This document shows positions 1 through 6,771 of a DNA stretch of 15,171 nucleotides, one piece after another. Each line of letters starts with the position of its first letter. Positions within the stretch are counted from its first letter, which is position 1. Made by a program: the position numbers and the translations under genes. The stretch comes from Halothiobacillus neapolitanus (GTDB taxonomy: Bacteria; Pseudomonadota; Gammaproteobacteria; Halothiobacillales; Halothiobacillaceae). Below the pieces are notes generated by a model. It did no database searches. It was given only the letters and a program-made list of their open reading frames with translations, and was not told the origin of the DNA. The stretch lies in contig DYLI01000022.1 of assembly GCA_020722165.1 (NCBI GenBank), positions 1 to 15,171 on the forward strand, given 5' to 3'.

Positions 1-338
1 CTCCTGCGGATGATTACGTCGAAGACCGCATTGACCTGAATCAGCATCTGATCCGACACAAGGAAGCGACCTTCTTCCTGCGCGTGCAGGGTGATTCCAT
101 GCTCGGTGCGGGCATTCATGATGGTGATTTGCTGGTCGTAGATCGTGCGCTCGAACCGGTGGATGGCAAGATCGTGATTGCCGTACTGGATGGTGAGTTG
201 ACCGTGAAGCGTCTGGAACGCAGGGCAGGGCAGGTGCGTTTGATGCCGGAAAACCCCGCCTTTGCCCCCATCGTGGTCAACAACGAACAGGACTTGGTCA
301 TCTGGGGCGTGGTCACCAACGTCATCCACGGGCTTTAA
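1..338 (+). CDS. umuD: UmuD, SOS mutagenesis protein (3' part, N-terminus missing)
   Basis: Partial gene; codon phase starts at base 3 and the reading frame is open to the left edge. UmuD is the LexA-like S24 peptidase that self-cleaves under RecA stimulation; UmuD'2 then joins UmuC to form DNA polymerase V. Visible here is the whole catalytic domain: the nucleophile Ser in the GDSM motif (codon 96-98), the general-base Lys in LTVKRL (codon 207-209), and the conserved C-terminal strand ending VVTNVIHGL. Alignment from memory to E. coli UmuD puts the first visible residues (PADDYVEDRIDL) just after the Cys-Gly autocleavage site, so the cleavage site and N-terminal arm are outside. The GTG at 84 is not the true start because conserved sequence continues upstream. 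It lies 2 nt before umuC, as in umuDC operons. A LexA box is expected upstream but cannot be seen. Confidence 0.95.
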   Translation, partial: PADDYVEDRIDLNQHLIRHKEATFFLRVQGDSMLGAGIHDGDLLVVDRALEPVDGKIVIAVLDGELTVKRLERRAGQVRLMPENPAFAPIVVNNEQDLVIWGVVTNVIHGL

Positions 339-340
339 TC

Positions 341-1660
341 ATGCACACCTCCGCCATGCCCAAGCGCACCTACGCCCTGGTGGATGGCAATAACTTCTAT
401 GTCTCCTGCGAACGGGTATTCAACCCCAGGCTCGAAGGTGTCCCGGTGGTGGTGCTCTCCAACAATGACGGCTGCGCCGTGGCACGCTCGCAAGAAGCCA
501 AGGCGCTGGGCATTGGCATGGGACAACCCTGGTTCCAGATTCGCCACATGGAAAAGCAATACGGCCTCAAAGCCTTCTCCTCCAACTACACGCTGTATGC
601 CGACATGAGCAACCGCATGATGAACATCCTCAGCACCTTTGCGCCGCAGCAGGAAATCTACTCCATCGATGAATGCTTTCTTGATTTGAGCGGCCTCAAT
701 ATCAACCTGAGCGAATACGGCCAAACTCTCCGTCACCAAGTGAAACAATGGATTGGCATTCCCACCTGCGTTGGTATAGGCCATTCCAAAACCCAGGCCA
801 AACTCGCCAACCACATTGCCAAGAAACGCCCGGAGTGGAACAGCGTGTGCGACCTCACCCGCCTGCCGGAAACCCGCATCAACGAACTCATGGCCAGCAT
901 TGCCGTGAATGAAGTCTGGGGCATTGGACGCAAGCTTACCGAACAGCTCAACGCCCTTGGTATCAGCAGCGTACTTGATCTCAAACACGCCGACCCCAAG
1001 ACCATGCAGCGCAAATTCTCCGTGGTGGTGGAACGCACCATACTCGAGCTACGCGGCATCGCCTGCCTGAATCTTGGCGACATCACTCCACCCAAACAGC
1101 AAATCATCAGCAGCCGCAGCTTTGGCCGCGCCGTGACCGAACTGCACGAACTCAAACAAGCCGTCAGCAGCTACATGAGTCGTGCTGCCGAGAAGCTACG
1201 CAAGCAAGGCAGTGTGGCGCAAGCCATTCACGTGCACATCCGCACCAGCCCGTTTCGTGAAGACAAGCCCTATTACGGCCAAGGCATCACCCTGCCGCTC
1301 ATCACCCCGACCGACGACACGCGCCAACTGGTCAAGGCGGCGCTCAAGGGACTGGAAGCCATCTATCAATCCGGCCACGATTATCAGAAGGCTGGTGTGA
1401 TGCTGCTGGACATCCAGCCCAAAGGCGCAGGTCAGATCGGCGACCTGTTTGCACTCACGCAAGCAAACGACACCCAAGCCCATGCCAACAAAGCCGATCA
1501 GCTCATGCGCCTGATGGATGGCATCAACGCAAGAATGGGCAAGGCCAGCATTAAGCTGGCCGGGGAGGGGGTCGATCAATCGTGGATGATGAAGCGTGAC
1601 AAATGCAGCCAAGCATTTACCACGGATTTTCGTGCCTTAGCGGCGGCTTATGCGTCCTGA
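341..1660 (+). CDS. umuC: UmuC, Y-family translesion DNA polymerase V catalytic subunit
   Basis: 439 aa against 422 in E. coli. Polymerase V copies past lesions during the SOS response. Domains in order: palm/fingers with the metal-binding Asp15 (ALVDGNNF) and the catalytic Asp110-Glu111 pair (YSIDECF); the NNDGC and SNYTLYADMSNR blocks; helix-hairpin-helix thumb (VWGIGRKL); little finger with SSRSFGRAVT; and a C-terminal DUF4113-type tail (SIKLAGEGVDQSWMMKRD). A clamp-binding-like QIGDLF occurs at residues 365-370, near where E. coli has QLNLF. ATG 341 follows the umuD stop by 2 nt, so translation is probably coupled; ATG 356 (MPKRTYALVDG) is an alternative giving an N-terminus nearer the family length. 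No good Shine-Dalgarno precedes either. Expected to be under LexA control with umuD. Confidence 0.96.
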   Translation: MHTSAMPKRTYALVDGNNFYVSCERVFNPRLEGVPVVVLSNNDGCAVARSQEAKALGIGMGQPWFQIRHMEKQYGLKAFSSNYTLYADMSNRMMNILSTFAPQQEIYSIDECFLDLSGLNINLSEYGQTLRHQVKQWIGIPTCVGIGHSKTQAKLANHIAKKRPEWNSVCDLTRLPETRINELMASIAVNEVWGIGRKLTEQLNALGISSVLDLKHADPKTMQRKFSVVVERTILELRGIACLNLGDITPPKQQIISSRSFGRAVTELHELKQAVSSYMSRAAEKLRKQGSVAQAIHVHIRTSPFREDKPYYGQGITLPLITPTDDTRQLVKAALKGLEAIYQSGHDYQKAGVMLLDIQPKGAGQIGDLFALTQANDTQAHANKADQLMRLMDGINARMGKASIKLAGEGVDQSWMMKRDKCSQAFTTDFRALAAAYAS

Positions 1661-1663
1661 ATC

Positions 1664-1694
1664 GGCTTAACCATCACTAAGCCAAGCGTTTTTT
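1664..1694 (+). terminator. Weak candidate terminator after umuC
   Basis: A 6-bp inverted repeat GGCTTA (1664-1669) / TAAGCC (1678-1683) with an 8-nt loop is followed after 5 nt by TTTTTT (1689-1694), starting 3 nt after the umuC stop. The stem is short and the T-run is displaced, so strength is doubtful. The same T-run plus the next AAAAAA gives the convergent histidine kinase gene a T-run on the other strand, but I found no hairpin serving that direction. Confidence 0.4.
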
Positions 1695-1749
1695 GGGAAA
1701 AAAGTCCGTGCCGCGCTTGCTGCCGTGGAGTTGAGCGTCCTATCCGTTC

Positions 1750-3216
1750 CTATCGATCTGCACGCGCCAGATTGAAATGAAACGCGGTGCCCTGACCGAG
1801 GCGACTGACCACCTCGATGTGGCTGCCGTGCAGTTCCAGCAAGCGCTGCACGATGGCCAAGCCCAATCCCAAATGCGGCGATTGGGTCGTTGCCGTGCTG
1901 CCGCCGTGGTAGCGCGGCTCAAATATCCGTGGCAGAACTTCGCTGGCGATGCCCACGCCGTTGTCGCGCAGTTCAATTTCTACCCCTTGGCTTGACTCCA
2001 CTACAGACAGTTGCACTTCACCACCCGCGTTGCTGTGTCGCAGCGCATTGTCCACCAGATTGCTCAACACCCGCTCCAACTTGGCAATGTCGGCCTCGAC
2101 TCTGATGCCAGGAGCCGGTGCCTTGACGCTGAGTGCAACTCCGCGCTGTTGAGCCTCCAGCGCAAACTTGGTCATGATGTCGTGTGCCAATTCGGCCACG
2201 ACCACGGGTTCTAACGACAGCGTTTCCTGCCCCGCATCCAGCCGCGCCAGTTCCAAAAGCTGTTCGACCAGCCGATGCAATTGGCGACCGTTGCGCAGGG
2301 CGATTTCAATGTGTTGCCGTTCGTCAGCCTCAGGATGGCGCAGCAACCATGTTTCAAGGTAGCCCTGCAACGATGCAAGCGGCGTTTTGAGATCGTGCGC
2401 AATTTGATCCAGCAGTTCTCGCCGGGTGGATTCGGCGGCGTGAATTTGCTCCATCTGATCGACTACGGTGTCAGCCAAGGCAACAAAGCTGTCTTGCAGT
2501 TCAATCACCTCGCGGCTGGACCAACCGGGCAGAATTCGGCCAATCACGCTGCGTTCCAGCCCGCCTTGGCGGAAGGCTTGCATGGCTTGGTTGAGTGCGG
2601 CCAGAGGCCGGGTCAATAGCCCAAACATCAAGCCGGAGGCCAGTAGCGCCAATAAAAGTGCGCCCAGGGTGAATAACAAAAGCTTGTTCTGAAACAAATT
2701 GCCTGCGTAAAGACTCTCCAACTCAGCCTGCTTGCCGCCGCCCACGATGACATACAGATAGCCGCGCATCGCACCCGCTTGGTCTTTAATGACCGCCACA
2801 GAGAAGACCTGCTGGCGCGCGGGGTTGCGAGGGTCGGTGCCGTACAGCGGTAGAGCCTCGCCTGACAAAAATTTCTTGACGGGTGTCAGGTCGATCTTTG
2901 CCGTTTTGAGTGAACCCAGTTCGTCGGAATAGGCGCGAATCGTGCCGCTGCTGTCCGTGGCATAAATTTTAAACGCGGGCCCTAGAAGCATGAGCGTATG
3001 AAACGCGTTGCCCAGAGAACTTTTAGCCACCTCACCCTCGCTGAGCTGCGGGTTGTCGGCCACCATATTGGCGGCCAGTTCCCGGTGCAGCGCCTGTTGC
3101 ACTTGATCCAGGTTCAGGCGTTCACTGCGCTCGACAAAAAACAGCAAAAGCGCCGTCGCGCTCAGGGTCAGCGTTGTAAGAATCACGACCAAGCGACTTA
3201 ATAAACTCGATGTCAT
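1750..3216 (-). CDS. Sensor histidine kinase of a two-component system
   Basis: 488 aa membrane-bound kinase that should autophosphorylate and pass phosphate to the regulator encoded just upstream. Layout: first membrane helix about residues 8-28; periplasmic sensor region about 30-177; second helix about 178-201 (LLLFTLGALLLALLASGL); HAMP linker about 200-255; HisKA H-box DQIAHDLKTPLASL with phospho-acceptor His274; then the HATPase domain with N-box LVDNALRHS, G1 box DNGVGIA and G2 box GLGLAI near the C-terminus. The ATG overlaps the regulator stop (ATGA), which indicates translational coupling. The periplasmic region has no motif I recognise, so the signal is unknown. The two exported Spondin_N proteins upstream suggest an envelope or surface stimulus or output, but that is inference. 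No assignment to a named system is justified. Confidence 0.95.
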   Translation of the reverse strand: MTSSLLSRLVVILTTLTLSATALLLFFVERSERLNLDQVQQALHRELAANMVADNPQLSEGEVAKSSLGNAFHTLMLLGPAFKIYATDSSGTIRAYSDELGSLKTAKIDLTPVKKFLSGEALPLYGTDPRNPARQQVFSVAVIKDQAGAMRGYLYVIVGGGKQAELESLYAGNLFQNKLLLFTLGALLLALLASGLMFGLLTRPLAALNQAMQAFRQGGLERSVIGRILPGWSSREVIELQDSFVALADTVVDQMEQIHAAESTRRELLDQIAHDLKTPLASLQGYLETWLLRHPEADERQHIEIALRNGRQLHRLVEQLLELARLDAGQETLSLEPVVVAELAHDIMTKFALEAQQRGVALSVKAPAPGIRVEADIAKLERVLSNLVDNALRHSNAGGEVQLSVVESSQGVEIELRDNGVGIASEVLPRIFEPRYHGGSTATTQSPHLGLGLAIVQRLLELHGSHIEVVSRLGQGTAFHFNLARADR

Positions 3217-3911
3217 GATGTGGCCTGGGGTTCAAATTTGTAGCCCACGCCCCACACCGTACAAATCACGCTGGGGGTCATCGGCTCGCTCTCAACCTTG
3301 GCGCGCAAGCGGCTGATGTGTGAATTGACCGTGTGCTCGTAGCCCTCGTGGTTGTAGCCCCACACTTCGGATAACAGTTGTTGTCGGCTGAAGACCACGC
3401 CCGGTCGCCGTGCCAGAAAGACCAACAGATCAAACTCGGTGGCGGTAAGTTCAATATCAAGGTTGCGCACTGCTACGGTGCGCTTGGCAAGGTCAAGGCG
3501 CAGCGGCGGTATGTCGATGATTTCAGTATCGGGGACAGGCTTGCTCAAAGTGGCGCGGCGCAGGAGCGCCCGCACCCGTGCTTGCAACTCCATCACGCCA
3601 AAAGGCTTGGTTAGGTAATCGTCTGCGCCAGCTTCTAGGCCATGCACGCGGTCAACTTCGGTGCCACGAGCGGTCAACATCAGCAGCGGCATTTGCGCGT
3701 CGATGGTGCGTAGCTCGCGGCAGAATTCAAGCCCATCACCATCCGGTAAAGACAAATCAAGCACGGTCAATGCCCAAGCGCGTTGGTGCAACGCCTTGCG
3801 GGCAAAGGCCAGCGTGTCACAGCATTGCACCTGATGCCCCAGCATTTCGATATGCAGGCGCACCAGGTTGGCAATGTCGGCTTGGTCTTCAATGACAAGA
3901 ATGTGAGCGAT
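3213..3911 (-). CDS. OmpR/PhoB-family response regulator with apparent ATC start codon
   Basis: About 232 aa if translation starts at the ATC at 3911-3909. Receiver domain: acidic pocket Glu8-Asp9 (ILVIEDQ), phospho-acceptor Asp52 (VLDLSLPDGDG), conserved Thr in MLTARG and Lys in YLTKPF. C-terminal winged-helix DNA-binding domain: ELTATEFDLL, NSHISRLRAKVE and VWGVGYKF. The frame is open upstream to a stop at about 3950 but contains no ATG, GTG or TTG before the receiver begins. The first GTG (3863) would delete the first strand and acidic pocket. Reading the ATC as Met gives MAHILVIEDQADIANL, exactly where this family begins, and GGAG lies 8 nt before it, so ATC (or a mutated or misread ATG) is the best start. 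Overlaps the kinase by ATGA. Promoter not found; a strong hairpin ends about 21 nt upstream. Confidence 0.93.
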   Translation of the reverse strand: MAHILVIEDQADIANLVRLHIEMLGHQVQCCDTLAFARKALHQRAWALTVLDLSLPDGDGLEFCRELRTIDAQMPLLMLTARGTEVDRVHGLEAGADDYLTKPFGVMELQARVRALLRRATLSKPVPDTEIIDIPPLRLDLAKRTVAVRNLDIELTATEFDLLVFLARRPGVVFSRQQLLSEVWGYNHEGYEHTVNSHISRLRAKVESEPMTPSVICTVWGVGYKFEPQATS

Positions 3912-3932
3912 GGGGAGGTCTCCACAACGTGT

Positions 3933-3974
3933 AAAAACGGGTATCGGTCAAGGTGCGACCTTGCCCGATACCCG
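3933..3974 (-). terminator. Strong hairpin terminator/attenuator between spondin lipoprotein and regulator
   Basis: Arms 3938-3954 and 3958-3974 pair in 16 of 17 positions around a GCG loop. One mismatch lies at 3948/3964. On the - strand the stem is followed directly by TTTTT (3937-3933), the standard form of an intrinsic terminator. It lies 24 nt after the lipoprotein stop and about 21 nt before the regulator start, so it should end most spondin transcripts. It may allow partial read-through into the two-component genes. Confidence 0.88.
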
Positions 3975-3998
3975 CCGAGTTATTCGTCAACCCAACGG

Positions 3999-4718
3999 TT
4001 AACGAATGCGTTCGATCAAGACGGTACCGACCGGATTGTCGAAGCGATGTTGGCTTTTTAGCACAGAAGTCGCCAGGCCGTCGTCGGCGCTGATAACCCC
4101 CCCGTGCCGGCGAATGAGATTAAGCTCATCACTGCGCGCGGCGTTAAAACCTTCGCCACCGGCTGCAGGGCCAGGAACCGTTGCCGCTGTTTCATCATTA
4201 GCCTCGGTGCCCGCATCCCAGGCATACAGTGCCTGCCGCACCTGCCCGCCCACGGCCAGAGCACCCACCGGCAGGGCGGCCAGTCCGATGAAGGCATCGT
4301 TGGTATTGACCATCATCCCGGCCAGCGTCAATTTGGCTGCGGCATTGGCATTAAAGCTCACTTCCAGGACTTCTTTCGCACCGGGCACGAGAGGGGCTTT
4401 GCCATTGACCGCACCCAGCCCACCGCTCGCGGCCAAGCTAGTTTCAAGCGCCGAGGCTTTGCCGCCTTCAGCCAGACGCTCAAGATCCGTTGAAGCCGCC
4501 GCACCCGTAGCCCAGGCCGCCGCACCGGTATTCACGGCCACCAAAATGGGGCTAAAAGGTTGGCCAGCGGTCACATTTGTCACAGTGATTCGCAGCGTCT
4601 GCGAGGTTTCGGGAACGCCAGGCGGGGTTTGCACGGGTTCTGGATCGTTGCTGCCGCCACATGCCACCAGTGCAGAGGCCGACAGCAAGCCAAGACCAAT
4701 TTTGATTACATTGTTCAT
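3999..4718 (-). CDS. Spondin_N-domain lipoprotein
   Basis: 239 aa from the ATG at 4718, chosen because GAGGT lies 8 nt upstream; a longer frame start adds five residues without support. Signal sequence residues 1-19 ends in lipobox LVAC with Cys20; Gly-Gly follows, with no Asp at +2, so outer-membrane anchoring is likely. A Pro-rich linker (about 26-38) leads to one Spondin_N-type domain about residues 41-239: LRITVTNVTAGQPFSPI, AEGG, the DAGTEAN motif at 168-174 and a terminal HRFDNPVGTVLI strand. Bacterial proteins of this family have no established function; the domain is named after the N-terminal region of animal F-spondin, an extracellular-matrix protein. Second gene of a pair, 11 nt after its paralogue. 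A strong terminator follows. Confidence 0.9.
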   Translation of the reverse strand: MNNVIKIGLGLLSASALVACGGSNDPEPVQTPPGVPETSQTLRITVTNVTAGQPFSPILVAVNTGAAAWATGAAASTDLERLAEGGKASALETSLAASGGLGAVNGKAPLVPGAKEVLEVSFNANAAAKLTLAGMMVNTNDAFIGLAALPVGALAVGGQVRQALYAWDAGTEANDETAATVPGPAAGGEGFNAARSDELNLIRRHGGVISADDGLATSVLKSQHRFDNPVGTVLIERIR

Positions 4719-4729
4719 TGTGTGATACC

Positions 4730-5446
4730 TCACTTCACCACAACCGTCACGCTGGCAACGGGGTTCAGCCAGCGGTGGTTGCGGCTATCCAGATCACTTG
4801 CGCCGCCGGAAGGGTTGATGTCGCCAATCACACCACGATGAATGTGTACGACGTGGGGTTCGGCATCGTTGGGCGCAGCGGGCACGACGCCGCTACCGCC
4901 CACGCCGGCCTTGCCCGTCGGATCAACCGGAATACCCGCAACGCCGGGCGCGCCACCCGCACCGAGGTTTATCAGCTCGGTGTTGGCTTCCGTGCCGGCA
5001 TCATGCGCATTCAGGTTGTAGGTGTACGTGCCCGGCGCGGTTGGGATCACCAAGTCGCCCAGCGCAATAAACCCATCGTTGGTGGGGAGCATCATGGCAA
5101 CCACGGATAAGCGCGTATTTTCTGCGCTGGTTTTCAGGGTCGCCTTGGTGCTCTTCGCAGGGGCAAGCAGGCCGCCCGCCGGATTGGCAACGGTCTGCCC
5201 GCCCGCCGCTTCAACCGCCGTTTTGAGTGCGGCAATGTCGCCACCTTCGGCCATCGCTTGCAATGCGGGGCTTGCGGCTTGCCCGGCTTGGTACAAATGC
5301 GTGCTTGGCGCGTGGGCGGCAATCAGCAACGGAGTGAAGTAAATGCCTCCGCTCAGATTGGTGACAGAAATGTCCAGATCGGCGGCCTGAACGCCAAGCG
5401 GTGACAAAGCGGCGACGATAGAGGCCAAAATCAGTTTGCGTTGCAT
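4730..5446 (-). CDS. Secreted Spondin_N-domain protein
   Basis: 238 aa with a Sec signal peptide, residues 1-21, cleaved after VQA. One Spondin_N-type domain fills the rest: DISVTNLSGGIYFTPLL at about 25-41, AEGGD at 66-70, MMLPTNDGFIALG at 118-130, DAGTEAN at 149-155 and NHRWLNPVASVTV near the end. Between the DAGTEAN motif and the last strand is a Gly/Pro/Ala-rich insert (about 162-192) that the downstream lipoprotein largely lacks. The start ATG has a good CAGGAG 8 nt upstream. It is a diverged paralogue of the next gene and probably co-transcribed with it. As a soluble exported form beside a lipid-anchored form, the two may interact, but that is inference; no enzyme motif is visible. Confidence 0.9.
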   Translation of the reverse strand: MQRKLILASIVAALSPLGVQAADLDISVTNLSGGIYFTPLLIAAHAPSTHLYQAGQAASPALQAMAEGGDIAALKTAVEAAGGQTVANPAGGLLAPAKSTKATLKTSAENTRLSVVAMMLPTNDGFIALGDLVIPTAPGTYTYNLNAHDAGTEANTELINLGAGGAPGVAGIPVDPTGKAGVGGSGVVPAAPNDAEPHVVHIHRGVIGDINPSGGASDLDSRNHRWLNPVASVTVVVK

Positions 5447-5697
5447 GGTTCAATCTCCTGCGGTTGATGAGAGATTGCATTATCAGAAACGCAGCATGAG
5501 TAAGTCGTGCGAAATACAAAACGAATTCATCACAAAAGTGTAACGGCGGAAGTTTGGTCATTTTTTTGGAAAATGAGCCTCTTCAAAATGCGTGGTTGTT
5601 CATTATTTATCGCGCCTATTGAAATTCGTTATGATGATTTGCCCGCTGATTGGGTTACTGTTTTGTGCCTTATTAACCCTTGTTCGAGGTATTCATG
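5447..5697. promoter_or_regulatory. Divergent, AT-rich promoter region between spondin operon and hydrolase
   Basis: This 251-bp region must drive the spondin genes leftward and the hydrolase rightward. For the hydrolase, TATGAT at 5630-5635 lies 17 nt after a poor -35 (TTATCG, 5607-5612). For the spondin side, GATAAT occurs on the - strand at about 5480-5485 without a convincing -35. A 7-bp hairpin TCATTTT/AAAATGA lies at 5558-5576. No clear regulator binding repeats were recognised. The clear drop in GC against the neighbouring genes supports a regulatory role. Confidence 0.4.
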
Positions 5698-6616
5698 ATG
5701 TCTTCAAGTCTTCGTCATGTTGGCGCGCAGCGCCTTTGGGCGGTTGCGGCCATGTTGTTGACCGCTTTGGTGTTTGCGCCTGCGCAGGCAGAAGATGTCA
5801 CGACCAAGCTGAATGATTTAACCCTACGCGGTAATTTGGAGCTTGCAGCAGGTAAGGCGGTGAAGGATGGTGTGGTGCTGATTACGCATGGCACGTTGGC
5901 GCATAACAAGATGGCAGGCATTGCAAACGAGCTTGAAGGCCAAGGGTTACAACTCGCTGGCGATTAACCTGAGCCTAGGCTTGGATAAGCGTGCCTCAAG
6001 CATGTACGACTGCCCGACCCAGCATGTGCATAAGCATACCGATGCGGTGGACGAGATTGCCGCATGGACAACGTGGCTGAAAAACAAGGGTGCGCCACGC
6101 ATTGCCTTGATGGGGCATTCGCGCGGCGGCAATCAAACGGCGTGGGCCTTGGCGGAAAAGGATGACCCAGCGATTACTTCGGCGATTTTAATTGCGCCGC
6201 AGACGTGGGAAGCGGGCTATCACCTCAAGGATTACAAAACGAGGTACAAGGCTGATCTTGCGCCTCTGCTCGCTAAGGCTGAAAAACTGGTGGCCGAGGG
6301 CAAGGGTGACACGCTGATGGATATGGATTTTATCTACTGCGAAAAGACCCGCGCGGCGGCCAAGAGTGTCATCAGTTATTACAAGGAGGATGCGCGGATG
6401 GATACGCCAACTTTGCTGGCGCAGTCCAAAAAGCCGGTGTTGGTGATAATTGGTTCGGCTGACACCACCGTGAAAGGTCTGGCGGAAAAGATGGCCAAGG
6501 TGGCGGATGGCAAGCGCATCAAGGCGTATACCGTGGAAGGTTCCGATCATTTCTTTATGGACTTGTACACGGACGAAGTGGTTGAAGAGACGGTGAAATT
6601 CCTCAACTGGAAATGA
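5698..6616 (+). pseudogene. Secreted alpha/beta hydrolase, interrupted by a single frameshift
   Basis: Two frames encode one protein: 5698 to about 5946, then about 5948 to 6616. Removing one base of GGGTT (5944-5948) restores an uninterrupted 305-aa product reading NELEGQGYNSLAINL across the joint. Start ATG 5698 has GAGGT 7 nt upstream. Signal peptide 1-31 ends AQA. Alpha/beta-hydrolase features: oxyanion-type LITHG at 61-65, nucleophile elbow GHSRGG with Ser141 (codon 6119-6121), candidate acid Asp255 (GSADTTV) and catalytic His284 (EGSDHF). Cys105 and Cys214 might form a disulphide in the periplasm. Substrate unknown. All catalytic parts lie in intact frame either side of the shift, so this is either a sequencing indel, a very recent inactivation, or less likely a programmed +1 shift. 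A terminator follows. Confidence 0.85.
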
Positions 6617-6679
6617 ATTCTTTTGCTTTGGCTTTCATGATGATGTGATCTCTGTGTCGCTTGATTCATAACATCATGC

Positions 6680-6704
6680 AACCCCCGCCATGCCGGGGGT
6701 TTTT
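6680..6704 (+). terminator. Intrinsic terminator after the hydrolase gene
   Basis: Stem AACCCCCG (6680-6687) and CGGGGGTT (6694-6701) with loop CCATGC is followed by T residues to 6704. It separates the hydrolase from glyA, so glyA must have its own promoter in 6705-6771; I saw only a TAAACT (6713-6718) that could be a -10, with no good -35. Confidence 0.85.
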
Positions 6705-6771
6705 GTTTGCGGTAAACTACGCGCACTTTTTCACTCAACCCCTTTTTTTCAAGATTGCTGAGGTGCGCCCT

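Noticed and set aside
335..988. A 217-codon open frame antisense to umuC
   Set aside because: umuC is unmistakable with its catalytic residues; the antisense frame has no recognisable features or start signals.
4006..4725. A 239-codon open frame on the + strand, antisense to the spondin lipoprotein
   Set aside because: It is Ser/Pro/Ala-rich with no domain pattern, and mirrors the high third-position GC of the real gene, which has a lipobox, Spondin_N motifs and a ribosome-binding site.
6705..6771. Possible glycine riboswitch upstream of glyA
   Set aside because: Only about 67 nt lie between the terminator and the start, too short for the aptamer, and no conserved core was seen.
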